Below, piece by piece: positions 32,642 to 38,392 of a stretch of 38,392 bases of DNA. The notes beneath the pieces were generated by a model. That model worked only from the letters and a program-made list of their open reading frames with translations, searched no databases and was not told the DNA's origin. The translations under genes were made by a program, and so were the position numbers. The DNA lies in NCBI GenBank assembly GCA_036377595.1, contig DASUYB010000030.1, positions 1 to 38,392 of the forward strand. The letters run 5' to 3'. Numbering within the stretch: the first letter of the stretch is position 1; each line of letters opens with the position of its first letter. This stretch comes from Longimicrobium sp. GTDB lineage: Bacteria; Gemmatimonadota; Gemmatimonadetes; Longimicrobiales; Longimicrobiaceae.

Positions 32642-34129
32642 ATGGGACAGAGAAGGATCGGCGCGGCCCTGCTGATGGGGGCTGCCGCCGCCGCGTTGGC
32701 GTTCGGCCGCGCGGAAGCACAGGTGCGGCCGGACACGTCGCACGCCGCGCATCACCCGGCGCCGCGGGATACATCGCGCGCGGCACACGCGGGGCACGAC
32801 ATGGGGGCGATGCCGGGGATGACGCCCGTGCGCGACACGCTCCCCACGCCGCTGCAGCACGCGGGACTGCACGACGCCATGAGCGGCCGCCGCCACGCCG
32901 GGATGAAGCACGAGATGCTGATGCGCGAGTTCGCCGGGGGGTGGCAGCTTCTCGGCATGGCGCAGGCGTTCGCGATGACCACCTGGGCCGCGCCGCGCGA
33001 CGCGGACAACCCGCTGCACGACACCGAGTCGTACCTCACCCAGCCCGCGGCGATGGTGAACGTGCTGAGCCCCGGCGCCACCGTCGCGCTGCGCACCACG
33101 CTGAACTTCGAGGCGCTCACCCAGCCGCAGGGCGAGATCGCCTTCGGCGGGTGGGGCGAGGGATTCATCGACCGGCGGCACCCGCACACCTTCCTGCACG
33201 AGGCGGTGCTCAGCCTCAACCTGTGGGACGTGGGCGGCGGCGCGCTCTCCTTCTCCGCCGGGAAGGGGTTCGCGCCGTACGGAACGGACGATCCGATGTC
33301 GCGCCCAGTGGCGAAGTATCCCACCAACCACCACCTTTCGCAGATCCTGGAGCGGTGGCTGGTGATGGGCCAGTATCTCCGCGGCCCGTGGAGCGTGGAG
33401 GCGAGCGTGTTCGGCGGACAGGAGCCGGACGGGCCGTGGGACCTGGGAAACCTCTCCTCCTTCGGCAACTCCTTCTCCGGACGGGTGATGCGGCGCTTCG
33501 GGGGGACGGGGACCACGGCGCCGTGGGAGCTCTCCGCCTCCTTCGGCAGCGTGGCCGAGGAGCACGCGGGGACGACGGAGCGCACGCGGCTGTACAACGG
33601 CAGCATCCGCCACTCCGGCGCGCACTCGTTCGGCGGCATCTACGCCATGGCCGAGGCCTCGGTCAGCGACCCCGGCGACGGCGACGGCTTCTGGTCGGTG
33701 CTGGGCGAGACGCAGGTCCGCATCGCCCGGCACCGCCCGTACTACCGGATCGAGCTGGCGACGCGGCCGGAGTATCTCCGCGAGGACGTGGTGGGGACCG
33801 AGGGCTTCTTCCGCTACGACCACGACGCCCACCCGGTGGGCGCGTCGCGCTGGCTGATCAGCTCGCTGGGGTACGAGTTCGACCTTTCCGGCGGCGGCGT
33901 GGCCACGCGGCCGTTCGTCGAGGTGCAGCACAACCGCGTCTCGCGCGAGCGGGGCCCCGTTCCCGCCGCGCTGCTGGACGGGGAGAACTTCTGGAGCGTG
34001 TCCGCCGGCTTCCGCCTGTTCTTCGGCGGAGGGCCCATGCGCATGGGGAGCTACGGCGCGCTCGACGACATGACCCTGATGCACCACCCGCTCGACGGGA
34101 TGGATTCCATGCCCGCGATGGGCCACTGA
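32642..34129 (+). CDS. Outer-membrane protein with His/Met-rich ends
   Basis: A 495-residue exported protein. The signal peptide (about 1-26, ending AEAQ) is followed by a His/Met-rich N-terminal stretch (HAAHHPAPRD, HAGHDMGAMPGM) and the C-terminus is similar (HHPLDGMDSMPAMGH). The middle is beta-strand-like with aromatic girdles (FEVKT-like alternations, RPYYRIELATRPEYLREDVV), consistent with a barrel. Both metal-binding ends and the following CopC-CopD gene, which starts only 8 nt beyond its stop, point to copper export or resistance. It is not clearly related to classical CopB. The ATG follows GAGAGAG. Confidence 0.65.
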   Translation: MGQRRIGAALLMGAAAAALAFGRAEAQVRPDTSHAAHHPAPRDTSRAAHAGHDMGAMPGMTPVRDTLPTPLQHAGLHDAMSGRRHAGMKHEMLMREFAGGWQLLGMAQAFAMTTWAAPRDADNPLHDTESYLTQPAAMVNVLSPGATVALRTTLNFEALTQPQGEIAFGGWGEGFIDRRHPHTFLHEAVLSLNLWDVGGGALSFSAGKGFAPYGTDDPMSRPVAKYPTNHHLSQILERWLVMGQYLRGPWSVEASVFGGQEPDGPWDLGNLSSFGNSFSGRVMRRFGGTGTTAPWELSASFGSVAEEHAGTTERTRLYNGSIRHSGAHSFGGIYAMAEASVSDPGDGDGFWSVLGETQVRIARHRPYYRIELATRPEYLREDVVGTEGFFRYDHDAHPVGASRWLISSLGYEFDLSGGGVATRPFVEVQHNRVSRERGPVPAALLDGENFWSVSAGFRLFFGGGPMRMGSYGALDDMTLMHHPLDGMDSMPAMGH

Positions 34130-34137
34130 CCGGTCCG

Positions 34138-35541
34138 ATGCCCCGCTTCCCCGCCCCGCGCGCGGCGTTCGCCGCGCTCCTGCTCGCCGCCACGTTGGTG
34201 CGCCCCGCCCCCGCGGCGGCGCACACGCGCCTCCAGTCCTCGTCCCCCCATGACAGGGAGACGGTGGGCGACACGCTGCGCACCATCCGCCTCCGCTTCA
34301 GCGAGGCGGTGGCGCCGGCGATGTCGATGCTGGAGCTGTCGATGTACGATTCCGTCGTCGTGAGCGGGGCGATGGCCGTCGGGGCGGAGGGAGACGCGAA
34401 GGTGCTCGAGTTCGCCCTCCCCGGCGCGCTCGATCCCGGCACCTACCGCGTGTCGTGGCACGCGGCGTCGGCGGACGGGCACGTGATCCGCGGCAGCTTC
34501 CGGTTCTTGGTCGTCGAGACGACTCCTTCCTCGCCGGTCGCCTCCTCGCTGGTCGCGGCGCAGGACGCGCCGGCGGCGGACGAGCAGGCGGCGGGGGGGG
34601 ACGAGGAGGCGGAGTCGGACGCCGCGCGGCCGCTGCCGGTGGCGGTGCGGTGGGCGGAGTTCCTGGCGCTGCTGGGGATGATCGGCGCCGTCGCGTTCAA
34701 CCTGCTGGTGGTGCGGCGCGTCCGCGGCGGCGAGGGGATGGAGCGCATCGCCGACCGCGCGGCGTACGGCGCGTGGCACCTGGCGCTCGCGGCGGCGGCG
34801 CTGTCGCTGCTGACGCTGCTGGCGCGGCTGTGGCTGCAGTCCGCCGAGCTGAACGGCCCCGACCAGGCGTTCGACGGCGAGATGATGCGGGCGCTGCTGA
34901 CCGGCACCGTGTGGGGGAGCGGGTGGATCCTGCAGGCGGTGGGAACGGTGGCGTATTTCCTGGGATTGATGGTGGCGCGCGCGCCGCACGGCCGCTCGAC
35001 CGGATGGATGGGCGCCGCCGTGGCCGCGCTGCTGCTGGCCGCCGTCCCCGCGCTCAGCGGCCACGCCGCGGCCGAGGAGAAGGCGACGGCGGTCGCCATC
35101 GCCAGCGACTGGCTGCACGTGCTGGGCGCCGGCGTGTGGCTGGGGACGTTGGCGACGGTGATGCTGGCCGGCCTTCCCGCCGCGGCGTTCGCGCACGAGG
35201 GGGAGGGGACGGCTGGGTTTGCGCGGATGGTGGCGGCGTTCTCGCCGGTCGCGCTCGCCGGCGCGGGCACGGCGGGGGTGACGGGGGTGGTGAGCGCGCT
35301 CTTCCATATCACCGCCGTTGGCGACCTGTGGAACACGAGCTACGGCGTGATGCTGCTGATCAAGCTGGCCCTGCTGGGGATCGTCGCGGCGATCGGCTTC
35401 CACAACTGGCGCACCGTCCTGCCGTCGCTGCACGCGTCCGAGTCTCCCACGCGCCTGCGCCGCACCGCCGCCGCCGAGCTCGCCACCGGCGTCGTCGTAG
35501 TCCTCGTCACCGCCATCCTCGTCGCCCTCCCGCCGCCGTAA
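34138..35541 (+). CDS. CopC-CopD fusion, copper transport protein
   Basis: A 467-residue protein. A signal peptide (about 1-29) exposes a CopC domain whose first residue is the conserved His (HTRLQSSSP), as needed for the copper site, and which ends with WHAASADGHVIRGSFRF. An acidic linker (about 140-165) leads to the CopD part with about eight spans: LPVAVRWAEFLALLGMIGAVAFNLLVVRR, later SDWLHVLGAGVWLGTLATVML and NTSYGVMLLIKLALLGIVAAIGFHNWRTVLP. CopC binds Cu(II) in the periplasm and CopD passes it across the inner membrane. The ATG lies 8 nt after the outer-membrane gene, so they are probably one operon. Confidence 0.92.
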   Translation: MPRFPAPRAAFAALLLAATLVRPAPAAAHTRLQSSSPHDRETVGDTLRTIRLRFSEAVAPAMSMLELSMYDSVVVSGAMAVGAEGDAKVLEFALPGALDPGTYRVSWHAASADGHVIRGSFRFLVVETTPSSPVASSLVAAQDAPAADEQAAGGDEEAESDAARPLPVAVRWAEFLALLGMIGAVAFNLLVVRRVRGGEGMERIADRAAYGAWHLALAAAALSLLTLLARLWLQSAELNGPDQAFDGEMMRALLTGTVWGSGWILQAVGTVAYFLGLMVARAPHGRSTGWMGAAVAALLLAAVPALSGHAAAEEKATAVAIASDWLHVLGAGVWLGTLATVMLAGLPAAAFAHEGEGTAGFARMVAAFSPVALAGAGTAGVTGVVSALFHITAVGDLWNTSYGVMLLIKLALLGIVAAIGFHNWRTVLPSLHASESPTRLRRTAAAELATGVVVVLVTAILVALPPP

Positions 35542-35550
35542 ACAGAAGGG

Positions 35551-35615
35551 TCTCACGCAGAGGGCGCAGAGCTACCGAACGAGCTCTCTGCGACCTCTGC
35601 GCCCTCTGCGTGAGA
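35551..35615. repeat. Long palindrome with TCTCAC ends (copy 3)
   Basis: Perfect 21-bp arms (35551-35571 and 35595-35615) joined by 23 bases. Outer edges TCTCACGCAGAGG and CCTCTGCGTGAGA. It lies between the convergent copCD and lpdA genes, ten bases after the copCD stop, and is followed by TTCTTCTTTATTTTC on the plus strand, so it can act as a terminator. Confidence 0.88.
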
Positions 35616-35631
35616 TTCTTCTTTATTTTCT

Positions 35632-37062
35632 TCAGGCCGCGACCAGCTCCGGCTCCTTCCGCTTGGGGCGATTCATGATGTGCACGGCCTCGCCGAGGGC
35701 GTGCTTGAAGGCTTCCATCACCCCCTCGCCAAGGGTGGGGTGGGGGTGGATGGTGAGCGCCACGTCCTCGGGCGACGCCATCATCTCCAGCGCGAACGAC
35801 GCCTCGCCGATCAGCTCGCTGGCCTCGGGGCCGACGATCTGCACCCCGATCACCCGCTCCTGGTCGGCGACGATCTTGATGAACCCGTCCGTCTCCACCA
35901 GCGACATCGCCCGCCCGCTGGCGCCGAACGGGAACTTGCCGATGGTGACGTCCAGCCCGCGCCGCTTCGCCTCCGCCTCGCCGATGCCGACGGTGGCGAT
36001 CTCGGGGTCGGTGAACACCGCCGCGGGCATCGCCAGCCAGTCGCGCCGGGCGTAGCGGCCGGCGATCACCTCCGCCGCCACCTCGGCCTCGCGGAAGGCC
36101 TTGTGCGCCAGGTACGGCCCGCCGGCGACGTCGCCCACCGCGAAGATCCCCTCCACGCTGGTCATCGCCCGCTCGTCCACCGCCATGTGCCCGCGCGCGT
36201 CCAGCCGCACGCCCACGTTCTCCAGCCCCAGCCCAGCCGTGTTGGGGACGAAGCCGACCGCGACGAGCACCTTCTCCGCCTCGATGGTCCGCGTGGCGCC
36301 GTCGTGCTCCACGGTGACGGCGGCCCGCCCGCCGCGATCCTCCCAGCGCACCGCCTTCGCGCTCGTCAGGATCTCGCCGCCGCGCTTGCGCAGCTTCCGC
36401 TCGACGACCCGGACGAGATCCGCGTCCACGCCGGGAAGGAGCGCGTCCGTCAGCTCCACGACTGTGAGCTTCGTCCCCAGCCGCTGGTACATCATCCCCA
36501 GTTCCAGCCCGATCACCCCGCCGCCGATCACCAGCAGCGACTCGGGGATGGAGGTGAGATCCACCGCGTCGCGGGCGGTGATGACGCGCTCGTGGTCCGG
36601 CTCGAACCCAGGCACAGTGGCCAGCCGCGCCCCGGTCGCCAGGACGACGGCGTCCGCGGCGTAGCGTTCGATCGACCCATCCGTGGCGACGACCTCGACG
36701 GTGCGTGCGTCCAGCAGCCGCGCGGCACCGAAGACGACCTCGCCGCCGTTGCCGCGGATCAGCGTGCCGACGTTGGTCGTCAGCCGGTCCACGATCCCGC
36801 CCTTCCAGCGCTGCGTGGCCGCGAAGTCGATGCGCGGCTCCGCGCTGATCCCCATCACCCCCGCCTCGCGCACGCGGCCGACCAGGCCGGCGGCGGTGAT
36901 CAGCGCCTTGCTGGGGATGCACCCCCAGTTCAGGCACACGCCGCCGAGCGACTCGCGCTCCACGCACAGCACGCGCTTGCCCAGCTGCGCCAGGCGGATG
37001 GCCGCCGTGTAGCCGCCCGGCCCGCCGCCGACCACGATCGCGTCGTAGCTCCTCGCCTCCAT
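35632..37062 (-). CDS. lpdA: Dihydrolipoyl dehydrogenase
   Basis: A 476-residue flavoprotein disulfide reductase (E3) of 2-oxoacid dehydrogenase complexes. The FAD motif is VVGGGPGGYTAAIRLAQLG (11-29). The redox disulfide is C43/C48 in GGVCLNWGCIPSKAL. The NAD motif is LLVIGGGVIGLELG. The active-site His is in TIHPHPTLGEGV near the C-terminus. The product oxidises dihydrolipoamide with NAD+. The ATG at 37062 has GGAGGAGGTGGGAGG. It is downstream of a TetR gene in the same direction, with an operator at 37081 in the 65-bp gap. E1 and E2 genes are not in the window. Confidence 0.95.
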   Translation of the reverse strand: MEARSYDAIVVGGGPGGYTAAIRLAQLGKRVLCVERESLGGVCLNWGCIPSKALITAAGLVGRVREAGVMGISAEPRIDFAATQRWKGGIVDRLTTNVGTLIRGNGGEVVFGAARLLDARTVEVVATDGSIERYAADAVVLATGARLATVPGFEPDHERVITARDAVDLTSIPESLLVIGGGVIGLELGMMYQRLGTKLTVVELTDALLPGVDADLVRVVERKLRKRGGEILTSAKAVRWEDRGGRAAVTVEHDGATRTIEAEKVLVAVGFVPNTAGLGLENVGVRLDARGHMAVDERAMTSVEGIFAVGDVAGGPYLAHKAFREAEVAAEVIAGRYARRDWLAMPAAVFTDPEIATVGIGEAEAKRRGLDVTIGKFPFGASGRAMSLVETDGFIKIVADQERVIGVQIVGPEASELIGEASFALEMMASPEDVALTIHPHPTLGEGVMEAFKHALGEAVHIMNRPKRKEPELVAA

Positions 37063-37080
37063 CCTCCCACCTCCTCCAGT

Positions 37081-37096
37081 GAGACCGAACGGTCTC
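37081..37096 (-). promoter_or_regulatory. TetR-type operator upstream of lpdA
   Basis: GAGACCG-AA-CGGTCTC, a perfect 7-bp dyad, 19 bases before the lpdA ATG. The same 16 bases occur within the promoter of the TetR gene at 37743-37758. Confidence 0.8.
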
Positions 37097-37127
37097 TTCA
37101 CGGGCAAATAAAAAGAGCGGCTGCGCC

Positions 37128-37727
37128 TCAGGGGGCGCGGACGCTCTCGTCCAGGTACCACTCCAGGTGCGCTGCCGCGCGGCGGGCGTGCTCCGGGTCG
37201 TCGTACAGCTTCGACAGCATCACCGCGCCCTCGAGCGTGGAGATCAGCACCGACGCCAGCGCGTCGGGGTCCACGTCCGGCCGCACCTCGCCGCGCTCGA
37301 TGCCACCCCTGGTGACGCGGACGACGAGGCCGCGCAGGCCGTCCATCGCGCTCCGGGCCCGCTCGCGGAGCACCGGGTTGCCGTCGTCGTTCTCGATCCC
37401 CGCGTTCATCACCGGGCAGCCGCCGGGCACGGGCGGGTCGGTGGCGGTGCGGATGAAGACGGAGATGATGGCGTGCAGCCGCTCCAGCGCATGGCGTTTG
37501 CCGTCGAGCGCGTCGCGGAAGCGGTCGGTCATCACCCGCACCGCGTAGTCGAACGATTCGAGCGCGAGCTGCTCCTTGCTCTCGAAGTGGCGGTAGATGC
37601 CGCCCTTCTGCAGCCCCGTGGCCGCCATGATGTCGCCCATCGACGCGCCGGCGAACCCCTGCGTGTTGAACAGCGCCGCCGCCTGCCGGATGATCTTCTC
37701 GCGCGTCTCGTCGCCCGAACGAACCAT
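37128..37727 (-). CDS. TetR/AcrR family regulator of itself and lpdA
   Basis: A 199-residue repressor. The HTH is typical: TREKIIRQAAALFNTQGFAGASMGDIMAATGLQKGGIYRHFESKEQL (about 8-54). The C-terminal domain includes GGCPVMNAGIEND, a segment often seen in the YxaF/AcrR-like TetR_C families, and ends in helical sequence. The ATG at 37727 has AAGGAGAG at good spacing. An operator overlaps its own -10 and an identical one precedes lpdA, so it most likely represses both. The inducer is unknown. Confidence 0.9.
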   Translation of the reverse strand: MVRSGDETREKIIRQAAALFNTQGFAGASMGDIMAATGLQKGGIYRHFESKEQLALESFDYAVRVMTDRFRDALDGKRHALERLHAIISVFIRTATDPPVPGGCPVMNAGIENDDGNPVLRERARSAMDGLRGLVVRVTRGGIERGEVRPDVDPDALASVLISTLEGAVMLSKLYDDPEHARRAAAHLEWYLDESVRAP

Positions 37728-37740
37728 CGCTTTCTCTCCT

Positions 37741-37760
37741 TTGAGACCGAACGGTCTCAA
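37741..37760 (-). promoter_or_regulatory. TetR autoregulatory operator
   Basis: TTGAGACCGAACGGTCTCAA, a perfect 9-bp dyad with an AA centre. It overlaps the -10 of the TetR promoter (37759-37764) and ends 14 bases before the ATG. Confidence 0.85.
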
Positions 37761-37787
37761 TCTACCCAGATCGAACTCCAGAATCAA
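37759..37787 (-). promoter_or_regulatory. Promoter of the TetR gene
   Basis: On the minus strand TTGATT (37782-37787), 17 bases, TAGATT (37759-37764). Its -10 overlaps the operator. Confidence 0.6.
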
Positions 37788-37923
37788 GCTCCGCGAGCGC
37801 CGATGGCTGCAGGCCGAAGGATCTATAGCTTGTTACGGCACACACTTACCGGAGCGCGCCGATCCCTACCGTCGGCCCCTCGTCGCGACACCCAGGCTGT
37901 CGTTCACCCCAGTGGGGGACTGC

Positions 37924-38133
37924 TCAGGTGCCGTCCCCCGTATCTCTGATGAGCGCTTGTGCGAAGGTGATGCTTTCGTTCCCGTCACTCTCCCACGTCA
38001 CAGCATGAGAAACGCCGCCCAACGGCCTCCATCCAGCGGCTATCATCTCCGTAATGCGCCGGTCAAACTGTTCCGACGGCTCTTTGAACCGCCAGTCACC
38101 GTGGTATGTAATCACTCGATATTCGATGCTCAT
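37924..38133 (-). CDS. DUF1737-like small protein
   Basis: A 69-residue protein. YRVITYHGDW at the start and RRITEMIAAGWRPLGGVSHAV, then ITFAQALIRD, follow the DUF1737 pattern (Y-x-V-[IV]-T, a V-N-x-x-I-x-x-G-W-x-P-x-G-G helix-turn, final [YF]-x-Q-A-[ML]). Function unknown. The ATG at 38133 follows GGAGGATCT, an excellent ribosome site. It lies between the TetR unit and the right IS66 end, 119 bases from the element. Confidence 0.7.
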   Translation of the reverse strand: MSIEYRVITYHGDWRFKEPSEQFDRRITEMIAAGWRPLGGVSHAVTWESDGNESITFAQALIRDTGDGT

Positions 38134-38179
38134 AGATCCTCCGTTCGGTGGGCTTCCCGGCCACCCCTTCCGGTGGCAT

Positions 38180-38210
38180 CATGGGCCGGAGTGCCGGACT
38201 CCAGCCCATG
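38180..38210. repeat. Inverted repeat upstream of the DUF1737 gene
   Basis: CATGGGC plus GGAGT pairs with ACTCC plus GCCCATG, 12 pairs with one mismatch and a 5-nt loop. It lies between the DUF1737 start and the IS66 end. Confidence 0.6.
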
Positions 38211-38252
38211 CCTCGCGCGGCTTGCAAGGCTTTTCGTGGTTGTTGCTGCGGC

Positions 38253-38392
38253 GTAACCGTTCAGTTGGTCGGCAGAATCGTGGGCGCGGGGGTGCCAGCA
38301 CGCAGGGCTGCGATGGAGCGAGCTACAAAGTCGAGCGGATGAATTCCTTGTTGCTGACAGGTCGCGCTGATCGAGAGGATGCGCTCGGCGTA
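38253..38392 (-). mobile_element. IS66-family element, 3' end (partial, inverted copy)
   Basis: The second copy of the element end at 1-123, in opposite orientation and extending 17 bases further into the element. Its tip is GTAA at 38253-38256. The two copies are identical over their shared length by eye. Confidence 0.75.
38261..38392 (-). CDS. IS66-family transposase, C-terminal fragment
   Basis: The last 43 codons of the transposase. They begin with YAERILSISATC and are otherwise the same 37 residues as at 2-115, ending in the stop at 38261-38263. The protein continues beyond the right edge. Confidence 0.72.
   Translation of the reverse strand, partial: YAERILSISATCQQQGIHPLDFVARSIAALRAGTPAPTILPTN

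Overview
The window is a GC-rich (about 70%) bacterial segment with a double-membrane cell plan: Omp85-like and other outer-membrane barrels, a TonB-plug protein and TatA. Protein style, many PDZ/PPC/plug proteins and the intergenic repeats suggest Gemmatimonadota, probably a Longimicrobium-like organism. That placement is an inference from general resemblance, not a database match. Both ends of the window carry the same 3' end of an IS66-type transposase gene in opposite orientation, pointing inward, so the segment lies between two inverted IS copies or is a contig broken at them.

Layout, left to right. 1-123: IS66 end. 180-4587 (minus): TetR regulator, duplicated CxxC-PDZ protein, anti-sigma-like protein with its ECF sigma factor, and gluQ. 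4662-8135: frameshifted lipase-like hydrolase, tatA, SnoaL-like protein, and an mqsRA toxin-antitoxin pair with a palindrome over the toxin start. 8170-14442 (minus): an NtrY/NtrX-type two-component system upstream of an outer-membrane protein and a DUF4390 protein, with a low-GC NDT/TIR-like gene inserted between kinase and regulator. 14571-19223: methyltransferase, DUF4160/DUF2442 pair, MFS exporter, barrel-less TonB plug protein, NYN-domain protein with a promoter-terminator leader. 19371-23104 (minus): a fused RLAN/ATP-grasp/GCS2 amidoligase coupled to a C39-like papain-fold protein. 23504-31341 (minus): trypsin-like protease with three PPC domains, then a MoxR-DUF58-DUF4350-DUF4129 envelope operon and a membrane protein. 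31634-35541: copper-type locus (His-rich small protein, His/Met-rich outer-membrane protein, CopC-CopD fusion) and a divergent anchored protein. 35632-38133 (minus): dihydrolipoyl dehydrogenase and a TetR regulator sharing an identical operator, then a DUF1737 protein. 38253-38392: second IS66 end.

The most notable signals are: the NDT/TIR-like gene overlapping a histidine-kinase gene by 8 nt; the amidoligase/C39 pair, which looks like a peptide-tagging or small-molecule ligation system; a promoter followed at once by an intrinsic terminator ahead of the NYN gene; a set of 7/8-mer tandem arrays placed next to stop codons and in one case inside a methyltransferase gene; and three related long palindromes with TCTCAC termini downstream of genes. 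No tRNA, rRNA or CRISPR array was seen.
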